From Umbelopsis ramanniana AG (lineage: Eukaryota; Mucoromycota; Umbelopsidomycetes; Umbelopsidales; Umbelopsidaceae), in contig NW_026252113.1 of NCBI RefSeq assembly GCF_025399195.1, forward strand, positions 186,001-250,000: a stretch of 64,000 nt of DNA, in the 5' to 3' direction. The notes under the pieces are model-generated. The model saw nothing but the letters and a program-made list of their open reading frames with translations, did no database searches and was not told where the DNA came from. A program made the translations under genes and the position numbers. Positions within the stretch are counted from its first letter, which is position 1; each line of letters begins with the position of its first letter. Below are positions 1 to 13,142 of the stretch, piece by piece.

Positions 1-1
1 A

Positions 2-2076
2 GAAGATGATACAGAACGAAGAACCAAGAAAAAATCAAATCGCTCAGAAACCACGCTTGTCAAAGACTTTTCTTCTATCAAAGTGAAGAAGCTTGATCTC
101 GACTTTACCGTCGATCCATTGTTTAAAAAGACTTCGGCAGATTTTGATGAGGGTGGAGCACGAGGCCTCCTACTCAATAATCTTACCGTGGATCGTGGTG
201 GAAAAATTATTTTTGACGCATCAGATGCGTTTGCGGATCCCGAAGACGAAGATGAAGTACCTACACCGGACCTCAAAGAGAAACAAGCAAGTAAAGACAA
301 CGATGAAGGCGACCAACCACTTGTAGACGCGATGGATATTGAATCAACAGAAGCTGAAAAGAAAGAAGATGATACTAAAATTGAAGTGTCTCATCTAAAA
401 GGTGAATTAGTGATATAGGCGCTTCCGCCAGCTTCATAGCCATGCTAACCAAAAATTACAGCCAAACTCCCTTCGCTCGAGGAACTATCCATCCTTGAAA
501 TTTCCCCTTCCTTACGCGAATTCGAATTTTCTTCATCTAATGCTCTGGATATTCCAGCGGCGAAATCGAACAACGAAGATACAAATCCTGACAATTCACA
601 AGAAATGGAGCCTGATCAAGAGTACCCTCAGGGAGGGAATAACGACATAGACGATGTTTTTAACGACATTGATAACGACCAGGAACAGGAGCCAGATGCA
701 AACCAAGAGGAATCACAATTAGGTGGCTTCTTCGAGCCTGCTAACCCCGGAACCGACGCTGCCACGGTTCGGACGTATGAAATGGCCATGAACCCAGACG
801 TACAGACCGATATGTTTAGTTACTTTGATTCAGCTTTTATGCGGAATTGGGCTGGCCCGGAACATTGGAAGCTCAGACGACCCGTTAGCAAAGGTATGAT
901 AGATACTTTTCAGATGTGAAGTTTGACATTAAGTTAATGGTTTTGTTTGTAGTGGCGAAAGAGTCAACTGAACAGGGCGTAGAAGAAGGCGATGAAACTC
1001 AAAAAGGAAAGAAGAAGCCAAAAGTAGTTTTTGAGATTGACTTTCTCAACTCTGAGGATATCAACGAAGAGGAATTGTTTGCAAATGATAAGAAGGGATC
1101 TATCACTATGCCAGTGAAACGGGATATGAAGAATTCAAAACACCTGTTGCCAGACGACATGCACTTTTCATCAAAGCAGCTACTTCATTACTTTTTGAAG
1201 CCTGATCATTCAGTAAGTGACACGTTGTATCATCGATGCTAATTATACTTCTATTTCTCATCCTTTGCTCTCCCTAGTTCCGGAAACGAAAGCAATCAGA
1301 GACTACAGCCACCGTTTCAAACGACCCGATCGATGGAAATGTTCAGCCAGATGAACCGGATGCACAGTACTGGGCTCAAGAGGAGGAGATGGCAATCGAC
1401 GATGGCAATCTGACTCAGGCGGATCTATCTTTTGCTGGAGATCAAAGTATGTACCGACTTGGGAGCAAAATGTGTGGCAGCATCGTTCTATGTACTCATT
1501 ACGGTTTTGATAGCTATTTTGACAGCAGTTGAGGATACGACGTTCTTGCAAGACGCCTTTGATGAAATTAACGATGCTGAAATGGACAAGGTGTATGGTG
1601 ATGAACTCATTACAAATCATCGGTTGAAAAAGATAAAGCCTATCTATGTGAATTATGCCAAAACCGCTAAGCGAGTTGATGTTCGTCGCCTCAAAGACAA
1701 TCTATGGAAGACACTAAAAACTGAACCGGTACGTATACCTTTTAGCTCTCTCTATATAGCATAATCGGGATAATTCATTAATATTCATTCAACAAAGGTG
1801 GATGAGGAATCTTTGTTGCCTGAGCCTTCAAATGCGCTGAGCGAAGGAACCGAAGATGCCATTAAGGGCGAACACAAGTTTTCAGAAGTCATCCATAACC
1901 TGAAGAAGGAATACTCTGAGAAATCCATGAAAGACATTTCAGTGCCTTTCTGTTTTATCTGCTTGTTGCATCTTGCCAATGAGAAAAAGCTAAAGATCAG
2001 CAATGAAGCTGACCCGGAAGAGCTCTTTGATGCTATGGGTTCAGGCTTAAAAGACCTTATCGTGGTCCAGGATTGA
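2..2076 (+). CDS. BRN1: Condensin complex subunit 2 (CAP-H/Barren kleisin), 5' end missing
   Basis: Kleisin subunit of condensin, which bridges the SMC2-SMC4 heads during mitotic chromosome compaction in the nucleus. Six exons are read: 2-401, 462-893, 953-1212, 1278-1446, 1529-1728 and 1798-2076, giving 579 codons plus stop. Family blocks seen are the LDLDFTVDPLFKKTSADFDE stretch in the first exon, the FFEPANPGTDA/NWAGPEHWK region in exon 2, and the C-terminal winged-helix segment with ISVPFCFICLLHLANEK in exon 6. Acidic linkers (EDEDEVP, DNDQEQEPD) lie between blocks, as is normal for CAP-H. The N-terminal SMC2-binding part lies outside the window. Recognition is from family knowledge; splice sites are read from consensus and frame. 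Confident. Confidence 0.93.
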
Positions 2077-2393
2077 ACAACCCAGTATCCTTTTTGTAGA
2101 TAACAACAGACTGTATAATTTTCACCATCATCATTTTGCCGCGCTTTTCCCCTGTACTACTAATGTAGAATTCGTTCTTATTACTTCAATGTGTCATTGT
2201 CTTAAACAAACTAAATACATAATGACGATGGCTTCAAAGTACCATAGTGATGGCATCATTCAGAACGAGCAAATCTTTTCAAATTGATTGGCTGAATTGC
2301 TGTAGTTTTTCCCCCCAAAATTGCACATTACATAATGCGGGCTGCTGTGTTTGACATCCTCGTCTTTTTTTACAACAGACTTCGTTTCTCACT
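2077..2393. other. Intergenic, condensin 3' flank and next promoter
   Basis: 317 bp, AT-rich, with a short pyrimidine run before the next gene (2361-2390). No coding potential or RNA gene was recognised. Confidence 0.5.
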
Positions 2394-3273
2394 ATGGCTC
2401 TCGCTCCTCAATTCATCGGTAAGATCTAACGGACATTGCCTAGCCTTCCTACACTAGATGCACCGTTTAACGTGAGCATTCCGAACAGGTCACCGCATAG
2501 GCTCAGCTGCCGCAAAACATAGCCTCGAGGTCTATCTCGACTATACCGTACGTCCCCGCCAGTAACACCGCCTAGTATCGAACATGACATTGATTGAATT
2601 TTCGTTGAATATTATCATAACAGTGCCCATTCTCGGCAAAGATTTACAAGAAGTTGCGCAAGGCAAGTACTAGAGATATCATTACCGAGCACTCAAAACT
2701 AGCATTAAACATCGCGTTACAGGAAGTTATACCTTATCTCAATAATGAGCACCCCAATGAAGTGCAACTCATCTTCCGACAACAGGTTCAACCGTGGCAC
2801 CCTTCGTCCACGCTTGTCCATGAAGCTGCTCTTGCTGTTGAGCGCGTCGATAACACAAAATTTTGGGATTTCTCGGATGTCTTGTTCGAACGCCAAACAG
2901 AGTAAATAGAAACATTGCGGCGTATTGGCGACGCGCAGTGGAAAGTAACTAATCATGCATTTGAACTTCTAGGTACTACGATGAAGCGGTTTATACAAAG
3001 TCGCGTAACGAGATTTATGGAAAGCTGGCTGATTTGGCCACCACCGTCAATGTTCCCGGTGACAAAGTCCTGTCTTACTTGACAATTCGATCGGGCGAGG
3101 CAAAGAACTCCGGAAACCAAGTGACCAACGATCTCAAGTTGCAAATCAAGATCGGTCGCCAGAATGGAATTCATGTTAGCCCAACCGTGTTATTTGATGG
3201 TCTGAAAGACGATTCTGTTTCGTCCAGTTGGGACCTTGACCAATGGAAGGAATACTTCAAGTCCAAGTTGTAA
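2394..3273 (+). CDS. Thioredoxin-fold (DsbA-like) protein
   Basis: 200-residue predicted oxidoreductase-fold protein. Exons are 2394-2418, 2489-2547, 2624-2662, 2723-2901 and 2973-3273. The CPFS tetrad (CxxS type) follows a LEVYLDYT strand; the later VQPWHPSSTLVHEAALAVE block and the ILVSPTVLFDG-like cis-Pro segment (GIHVSPTVLFDG) fit a DsbA/thioredoxin-like fold domain found in uncharacterised fungal proteins. With only one cysteine in the motif, a disulfide isomerase or glutathione-type role is possible but not shown. The intron at 2663-2722 begins with GC (AAG|GCAAGT) and is 60 nt long without a stop, so its retention would add 20 residues; splicing it out restores an uninterrupted helix (KKLRKEVIPYLNN). 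The start is the first ATG in a good context. Confidence 0.8.
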
Positions 3274-3440
3274 ATAGTTGAATGCGCCATTGGCGGTCAC
3301 TACTGCTTATAAAGTTGGGACTGATCTTACTATGAAATGGTGTTTATATGCTATGTTTATTTTTTCTTGATTTTAAAAGTTGCAAACGTGGCCTGTGTGA
3401 GGATACACTTATTGCAATGAGTTAGCACTGTACATAACGT

Positions 3441-4893
3441 TTAACCGAACATCTTGGAGTATGCTGCCTTCTCCTTCTGCTTGCGCTCAACAATTCTTTG
3501 TTTGGCAAGAGCAAGTTGCTGCTTGATGGCAGCATCGTCAGGGTTCTGAACAGCAGCTTGTTCAAAGTTCTCAATTGCGGCAACCTCGTTCTTGGTTTGA
3601 AGATAAGCTGTGCCACGACGGAACAAAGCCTTTGCCTTGTCAGATGGCGTCAAGTATTTTTCTGGGAACTCAAGAACAGTTGTGGTATCTTCTATGGCAG
3701 ATTTAAAGTTGTTGAGCTTAAGCTGAGACATGGCTCGGTTAAGATAACAAGGCACCTTGATGCTATAGAATTGAACACGAAGGGCTTCTGGGTCTTCATC
3801 TTCATCGAAAACTGGCTTCTCTTGGAGGTAACGAATAGCCTTCTGGTACTTCTTAGCAGCAGATTCATAGTTTCCCTTCTTGAAGTAATCGTTACCAATG
3901 GCTTTCAATTCAGTAGCAATCTTAGCCAAGTCGGCGGGTTCCTTTGAGCCTTCATAATCATCTGGCGAAAGAAAAAAAAGGTCAAATGTTGCTGCGCTAT
4001 TTTTTTATCGTCCACATTATTACTTTGCTTACCAGGGTATTCATCATAAGCATCACCATCAGAGGGCACAGGGACGCCATCACTCTCATTCTCAGCAAGT
4101 TCACCGCAGTTAGCAATCACCACATCCTTGACAGGCTTGTCAGCTGAGGTAGGCAGGTTCTCAATAGCACGAACAATACCCTTTCCCTTCAGGACTTTTC
4201 CAAAAACGACGTGCTTGCCATCAAGATGAGGAGTCTCGGTGGTAGTGATAAAGAATTGAGAGCCGTTGGTACCGGGTCCGGCATTAGCCATGGACAACAA
4301 GAAAGGCTTTTCGTGCTTCAACTGGAAGTTTTCATCTGTACAATTGATCATGAGTGACACTGTCGTATAAAACTCATGAACGTCGAATTTGGATGCTTAC
4401 CCTCGAACTTTTCACCGTAGATGGACTCTCCACCAGTACCATTGAAGTTTGTGAAATCTGCATATCATTAGGGTCAACCAACATGGCCAATTGCCTCAAG
4501 TTACAAACCATAAAAGCATTGCTCGCGTACCTCCTCCTTGGCACATAAAGTTCTTGATCACTCGGTGGAAGATAGATCCCTTGAAGTGCAGAGGCTTGCC
4601 AGCCTGACCCATTCCTTTCTCGCCAGTGCAAAGGGCGCGGAAGTTCTCAGCAGTCTTAGGAACGACGTCCTTGAACTGATATGCATTGGTGTTGGTACAG
4701 TCAATACGTTTATTGTCATTTACTTTTTCGATTCTCGATATATAAACACTTACCAGCTCAAAAACAATGCGACCTTCAGGTTGGCCACCGATTTCAATGT
4801 CGAAGAAACTGTAAACAGAGGTAAGTACGTTGATCACACCGAGTGATAGCGATCAAACCACAATCAGTTTACTTACACACGAGGATTTGCCAT
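3441..4893 (-). CDS. CPR6: Cyclophilin-40 peptidyl-prolyl isomerase with TPR domain
   Basis: 365-residue Hsp90 co-chaperone: an N-terminal cyclophilin PPIase domain (about 5-170) followed by a TPR domain. Exons, in transcript order, are 4893-4877, 4808-4754, 4675-4531, 4457-4401, 4335-4033 and 3961-3441. The catalytic arginine lies in the [15 protein letters not shown] motif, and the active-site strand reads [11 protein letters not shown]. The residue before LDGKHVVFG is His rather than the Trp of cyclophilin A ([12 protein letters not shown]), as is usual for CYP40, which lowers cyclosporin affinity. TPR helices run from [13 protein letters not shown] to the end, including [14 protein letters not shown] and [12 protein letters not shown]; lysine and arginine clamp residues for the Hsp90 MEEVD tail are plausible. 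It converges on the thioredoxin-fold gene with 168 bp between stops. CPR6/CPR7 orthology is not resolved. Confidence 0.93.
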
Positions 4894-5125
4894 GACTTTG
4901 GTATAAATTACTTTGAATCACAAAGAGCGAGCGATCTGCCAGACGCATTTTTCATATGAGTGCCGCTGGGTTGCAATTGTTGGAATCTTCGCGAAAATTA
5001 AAGAAACATTCTAAACGACGGTGATTTTTTATTGGGGAAAGTTTTGAAAGATGGAGTGTATGAACAAAAAAATAAACGAAAAATTAAACTTGAGGCAAAT
5101 GGTTCACGAAAGACGTGCTTGTCTT

Positions 5126-8022
<2,897 letters not shown>

Positions 8023-8199
8023 GAGGAATGAGGCCACAAGCAACTTTTCGAACAAAACATCTATTTTGTGTGGAGACGCTGGAATTTTTTTTGGCAGTCA
8101 CGGTGCAATCAAACTGTGAGTCAATGCCGCAGATTTTTTTTTTTTTATATTTATTTTATTTCAAAAAGAGAGATATAAAAAACTGTACAATAGCAAAAC

Positions 8200-9378
8200 T
8201 CACTCAAACTGAGCTCGGATTTCTGTAATATAACCATCAATTAATGTTCCATAAAGTATTCGGGTAGAATCAATTGTAGTACTTACGGTCAATGACATGG
8301 TCATAAGCTGCGCAAGCCGGTGACTCGGGATATTCATCTAAGAACGATACTCCCATATCACAGCTCTTGGCTATTCGGGGATCCAATGGAATTCGACCTA
8401 AGAATCTGACATTCATCTCCTCTGACATCTTCTCAGCTCCACCAGTGGTTGGCGGGAAGATCGTTGATTCGCCTTTGCAGTTGGGACACACAAAGCCGGA
8501 CATGTTTTCAACCACGCCAATGATAGGAATCTTAACCTTGCGACAGAAATCAATTTCCTTTCGTACGTCTTGTAATGCAACTTCTTGCGGAGTCGTTATG
8601 ACAATGGCACCATCGATTCCGCTCTCTTTGAGATATTGTGTCACGGATAAGTGCTCATCAGATGTGCCCGGAGGTGTATCTACCAGCAAGAAGTCCAGCT
8701 CCTGCCAATCGACATCTCGCAAAAATTGCTTAATCAGCCCTTTATAAAAAAAAAGAAGCAGGCATGAGTGATGATTCTAATATCATATATGAAGATCCTT
8801 CATCTTGCAAGATTTACCGTTCTTTTTGGGTCCACGCCAGATAACAGCGTCGTCTTTGTCAGGAAGCATAAAACCGATACTCATGACGGCCAGATTATCT
8901 TGAACAAACACAGGCTGCCATCCAGAGCCAGTTTGATGAATCTGCTCGCCTTCAAGCCCCATGATGGTTGGAATAGATGGTCCACAGATGTCAACATCCA
9001 TCACACCAACTTGGGTATCTTCGTCATGGGCCAGTGCAAAAGCCAGCTGAGATGTAAAGCTAGACTTGCCTACACCTCCTTTGCCGGAGAGGACTAAGAT
9101 TTTATGTTTGACGGTGGCCATTCGCTTTGTGATATGAGGAATATCTGGATCTGGTCCTTTTGGTGTTGTTGCGCATATATTCTGGTTTGGACATCCAGCA
9201 CAGGCATCGGCTTTGCCAGCTTGATCGCTCTCAGTTCCCTACCCAAAGTAAAAGTGAATGTTAAAACTAGTTCTTTATGGTCCATTATGGTCATTTTGCT
9301 GTATGCTCCTCATATTATACTTACGGGGCAATGTTCTGGTGCATCTTCGGGGACGGTGTCAGTAGTTTGTGGTGGCAT
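8200..9378 (-). CDS. NBP35: Cytosolic Fe-S scaffold ATPase Nbp35 (NUBP1)
   Basis: P-loop ATPase scaffold of the cytosolic iron-sulfur assembly machinery, working with Cfd1. Exons in transcript order: 9378-9325, 9238-8818, 8739-8287 and 8222-8200 (316 residues). The N-terminal ferredoxin-like motif C-x13-C-x2-C-x5-C is reassembled across intron 1, which separates NBP35 from CFD1 (CFD1 lacks it). The deviant Walker A is [10 protein letters not shown], followed by [20 protein letters not shown] and the C-terminal CPNC bridging pair in [11 protein letters not shown]. The last 23-nt exon is inferred: splicing at 8286 gives HVIDQIRAQFE, while reading through gives DRKYYN and stops at 8270. The first gives a more family-like C terminus. 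A reader starting at the internal ATG (9121) would lose the 4Fe-4S motif and mistake this for CFD1. Confidence 0.92.
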
Positions 9379-9681
9379 TGCTCGACAATGGCAGTAATAC
9401 GAAAGAATCTGTCAGCGGTAGGCAAGGTTTTGTCAGCAATACAATTTGTCCCGTCCCAAGTCTTTCAAATTTTGGGAAATTTTGAATCACGTGCACACCT
9501 GTCGTCTGGACCACTAAACTTTGTATATTTGATCCAACATCGAAATTTACTATTATACGAATTTATGAAGTAAAGGCAAATATCGAAAGAATTTGACCTC
9601 TCTCAAAAATCTCTGCTTGTTTTCGTAGCCTACCTGCCATAAGCAACGTTTGAAATTTCGGCCCTTTGGCCCGATAGTTTA

Positions 9682-9704
9682 CGCGGTGACCGCGCATACG
9701 CGTA
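9682..9704. promoter_or_regulatory. Paired palindromes, candidate regulator site
   Basis: CGCGGT-G-ACCGCG (9682-9694) is a perfect 6+6 inverted repeat with a one-base centre, followed three bases on by TACGCGTA (9697-9704). The block lies about 85 bp upstream of the TATA box of the first NmrA-like gene in otherwise AT-rich sequence. Such CGG-type inverted repeats resemble zinc-cluster factor sites; the binding protein is unknown. Confidence 0.4.
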
Positions 9705-9778
9705 GACCAACAATACGTGTCTCAATAATACTCCACAAGGAAGTGGATAAAATGAAGCCGAGCACTTTCAAGCAAGGT

Positions 9779-9785
9779 TATAAAA
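9779..9785 (+). promoter_or_regulatory. TATA box, NmrA-like A
   Basis: TATAAAA 62 bp before the ATG at 9841. Confidence 0.6.
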
Positions 9786-9840
9786 CAGAAATTCAGCTGA
9801 ATAGTATAGTATTCACAATATTATAACAATTCACCAATCT

Positions 9841-10779
9841 ATGTCCCAAAAAACCGTTCTCATCACCACTGCCAATGGCAACGTTGGCAGCCGCCTGGCT
9901 AGACAACTCCTGGATCAAGGCTTCAGTGTTAATGCTTTGGTGAGAAACACTGAATCCGAGGTTGCTCTTGATCTTGAGAAGCGAGGAGCCAAGATATTCA
10001 AAGGAGACTTCGATGATATTCCATCTCTCCAGAGGGCATCTCAGGGCATCTGGGGAGTATTTGTCAACTCCCATCCTGTACATGGCACAATGGATGAACT
10101 CAAGCACAACCAAAATATCATCAATGCTGCAAAGGAAGCTGGAGCCAAGTATGGTATATACATGAGTGTAGTCATGGCTGACCGCAAAGACGAATTCCCT
10201 GGTATGGGACCTGGACATCCTGCCTATACCTACTGGGAATCCAAGACTGGTAGTGAGAAGGCCCTTCAAGAAGCTGGATTTGATTACTGGACAATTCTCC
10301 GACCCAGTGGCTTTATCGACAATTCCTTTGGTCCTCTTTCTGCTATGTTGTGGCCTGCTCTGAGAAAGGAACATCGTTTGGTATCACCTTTAGAGCCCAA
10401 TGCCGCCGAGCCCTACGTTGTCCCTGAGAATATTGCTAAATTCGCAGTTGCAGCATTCAAGGATCCAAGTACCTATAATGGCGAAGCTATCGATCTTGCT
10501 GATGAAAAACTCACCAGAGAGAAGCTAGCAGAACTTATCACGGATGTTGTTGGCATCCAAATTACATATGAACACGTTAGCAGGGAAGAAGCCGCTGCTC
10601 GTGGTATTTCGCCTATTAATTCAATGTGGTCAGACTGGGCAAAGGACATCAACTACCAAATTGACTATGAGCGCTTGAAGCAATTTCCAATCAAGCGTAC
10701 TACGGTTGTAGAATATTTGCAGAAGAACAAGGCTTCTATCGCTGAGTACCTGTCTACTGAGTCTCCATCTTCGTCATAA
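9841..10779 (+). CDS. NmrA-like NAD(P)-binding protein, array copy A
   Basis: 312-residue intronless Rossmann-fold protein of the NmrA/HSCARG group of atypical short-chain dehydrogenases. The N-terminal dinucleotide-binding motif is TTANGNVGSRLARQLLDQG, followed by ALVRNTES, which probably reads the 2'-phosphate through its arginine. Then come GAKIFKGDFDDIPSLQ, GIWGVFVNSHPVHG, an AKEAGAKYGIYMSV strand, the YW-x2-K segment (YWESKTGSEKAL), and WTILRPSGFIDN. Family members act as redox sensors for transcription factors or as quinone/aldehyde reductases; substrate and partner are not predictable here. A serine-rich tail (TESPSSS) is unique to this copy. It is the first of four tandem paralogues and closest by eye to copy D. 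Start is the only upstream ATG in frame, right after the TATA box. Confidence 0.88.
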   Translation: MSQKTVLITTANGNVGSRLARQLLDQGFSVNALVRNTESEVALDLEKRGAKIFKGDFDDIPSLQRASQGIWGVFVNSHPVHGTMDELKHNQNIINAAKEAGAKYGIYMSVVMADRKDEFPGMGPGHPAYTYWESKTGSEKALQEAGFDYWTILRPSGFIDNSFGPLSAMLWPALRKEHRLVSPLEPNAAEPYVVPENIAKFAVAAFKDPSTYNGEAIDLADEKLTREKLAELITDVVGIQITYEHVSREEAAARGISPINSMWSDWAKDINYQIDYERLKQFPIKRTTVVEYLQKNKASIAEYLSTESPSSS

Positions 10780-12221
10780 CCTTCTTTAAAGCAGAAGTAG
10801 AAATTTTTAAAAGCGCTATGCATATGTACTATGGCTTTGTATACCATGTATTCCAGTAAAAATCGGCTTTTGGTTTGTGAAAATGCCAAGTCATTATGCA
10901 TGTCATCTAACAATTTGATCATGAGCCCTTGCAGAAATTCCTGTATGGAGCGTCTTAGAGTTTAGACTTTTTGAAAAGATCATGGATAAATACACGGAAT
11001 ACCTGTCAACATAACTCTTCGACCTTTGCTAGAGCCATCTTACTAGCCTGACGCTCATGAGCGCCAGTCATATACACCATTCTCTTTGTATGCTGTGTCA
11101 TTCAATAAATTTTATATAAATGTCAAAGACAATTGTATCCACGATTGTTCATGTATAACATGCCGGAAAATTACCATTTATGTCATTTAAACAAAAGCTT
11201 TGACCATGCAGATTTGTGAACATAACATCTCCCCCAAATTGGATTGCAATAAATTGTTATCGCTTTATTCCCCACATCATAATGCTCTTATTTTTGTTCA
11301 TAGAAAACTTTCTGAGGAATACGGGAAGACAAAAATTTTGCTTGTATGAACTGATTCATACAACATTTCGAGTTCAAAATTTATCGATGTGAGAACGTTG
11401 CCAAGTAGGACACACTTGTCCTCAGTGATTTTCTCACCAAGTGCCAATTCTTAGCAATTTCAATTGATGATAAAGTCACAATCGACGTTTCGTGCGCAGC
11501 ATTTGTTGTTTGTGCAAGTAAGTCCAGTGCTCAAATTATCAGCCAATACCCATGCACGGATATTCGGCAGAGTATATCCGGCTGTGAAGAACCTCTTCCA
11601 TAGCCCCTTTACATACAATTAACTTTGAGTAACGTTGATCCATTCCTTGGCATCATACATATTGCATTTTACTGCACTTCAAAAGAAAAAGGAATACAAT
11701 GTAGGAGGTACTGTTTGAGCACGAATGGTACGCTCATAACAAACCTACAGCGAAGGTCCTTACCATGGTTGAAAGTAGATTCCGCAAAAGGATGTGGCGA
11801 TGGCACACAGAGAATCTTTGCCTCTGAATTTTGCGTGCTTTTCCTCATTTATGTCGAATTCACAAGATAATTCTTATCGTCCATCTCACATATCTGTCTC
11901 AACATGATTTAATTGATTATTGAAGAAGAATTGGAGAAAGTGGTAGCGCACTTCGCGGCGAGTTTGATGACTGTAGTGCTTTATTAGTAATGCGTCTAAT
12001 AAAACCTTGGAGTTGTCACTCCAGATCTGCAGTGATCAACTGAGGAGTGTATAATTATGATTAGCAGTGCTGACGTGTATCGGTTAGTAATTGAACGAAG
12101 AAAGTGCCAAATGATACCAGAACATGGATAAATCATGACCGATGTACTGGTAGCCACAATGTATATATAAATATATATCCCTGTATATGCATCGAAACAC
12201 ATCATAGTATTCGTAACAACA
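10780..12221. other. Intergenic spacer A-B of NmrA-like array
   Basis: 1.44 kb, AT-rich, with scattered short open frames but no splice-consistent gene and no recognisable fragment of the NmrA-like coding sequence. A 5+5 inverted repeat GGAGT-TGTC-ACTCC is at 12009-12022. The TATA box of copy B is at 12164. Confidence 0.5.
12164..12173 (+). promoter_or_regulatory. TATA box, NmrA-like B
   Basis: TATATAAATA, 58 bp before the ATG at 12222. Confidence 0.6.
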
Positions 12222-13142
12222 ATGACACAAAAGACGATCCTCGTTACTGCTGCCAATGGCACTGTTGGCGGTTCTCTGGTTGCATCGCTCTTAGACCAAG
12301 GCTTCAATGTCAATGCATTGGTGAGAAATACAGAGTCGGACACAGCTCGCGAATTTGAAAAGCGTGGAGCCAAAATTTTCAAGGGAGATTTTGACGATAT
12401 CCCGTCACTTCAAAAAGCATCGCAAGGGATCTGGGGAGTATTCGTCAATGCCATTCCAGTGCATGGTACCTTGGACGAACTGCGACATAACATTAACGTT
12501 ATCAATGCTGCTAAAGAAGCTGGAGCCAAGTTTGCACTGTATATGAGTGTCACCATGACGGATATCAAAGACCAGTTCCCTAATTTTGGCCCTCAGCATC
12601 CAAATTACAACTATTGGCAAGCTAAATATGAGACAGAGAAAGCACTTGAACGGGCTGGATTCGACTATTGGACTATCCTTCGGCCTGGAGTCTTCCTGAA
12701 CACCTTCTGTGGACCTGTGGCCACTTTCTTGTGGCCAACCTTTCAGAAGCAGCATGTCATTCTATCACCAATCCCGCCTTCAGCCACTCAATCCCTAATT
12801 GATCCTGACGACATCGCTCGCTACGCTACTGCAGCATTTGCAGATCCAGATACTTTCAATGGTCAAGCTATCGACCTTAGCGGTGAAGAAATTACTCTAA
12901 AGGACTTTGCCAAGCTCATCACCGATATTACTGGTATTGACATCAAAGTAGAACATCTTTCCAGAGAGGAAGCAGCTAGTCGTGGTGTGCCAGAAGTAAT
13001 TAATTGGTGGAATGACTGGAAAACAGCACTTAGTTACAGCATCGACTATGACCGTTTGGAGCAATTTCCCATTCAGCGCACGACATCTGAAGAGTACGTA
13101 AAGAACCACAAGGACGCTATTATCAACTTTTTGTCAACATGA
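12222..13142 (+). CDS. NmrA-like NAD(P)-binding protein, array copy B
   Basis: 306 residues, intronless. The nucleotide-binding motif is TAANGTVGGSLVASLLDQG and is followed by ALVRNTESD. The core blocks shared with the other copies are GAKIFKGDFDDIPSLQKASQ, GIWGVFVNAIPVHGTLDELRHN, AKEAGAKFALYMSV, EKALERAGFDYWTILRPG and the C-terminal SREEAASRG. It differs most in the YW segment, where NYWQAKYETEKAL replaces the WESK of the other three, and in a cysteine in the substrate-side loop (NTFCGPV). These changes suggest a substrate or partner different from copies A and D. The enzyme activity is unknown. Confidence 0.88.
   Translation: MTQKTILVTAANGTVGGSLVASLLDQGFNVNALVRNTESDTAREFEKRGAKIFKGDFDDIPSLQKASQGIWGVFVNAIPVHGTLDELRHNINVINAAKEAGAKFALYMSVTMTDIKDQFPNFGPQHPNYNYWQAKYETEKALERAGFDYWTILRPGVFLNTFCGPVATFLWPTFQKQHVILSPIPPSATQSLIDPDDIARYATAAFADPDTFNGQAIDLSGEEITLKDFAKLITDITGIDIKVEHLSREEAASRGVPEVINWWNDWKTALSYSIDYDRLEQFPIQRTTSEEYVKNHKDAIINFLST

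Larger units (their letters stand above)
9379..9840. other. Divergent promoter region NBP35 / NmrA-like A
   Basis: 462 bp between divergent genes. It contains the palindromic block at 9682-9704 and a TATA box at 9779, described separately. Nothing else recognised. Confidence 0.6.

Noticed and set aside
8783-9121. Start of the Fe-S ATPase at the internal ATG (CFD1 reading)
   Set aside because: The upstream exons supply the C-x13-C-x2-C-x5-C motif, which makes it NBP35 with the start at 9378.
9793-10374. 193-codon antisense frame over NmrA-like A
   Set aside because: Same cause as above; sequence is only the reverse reading of conserved NmrA blocks.
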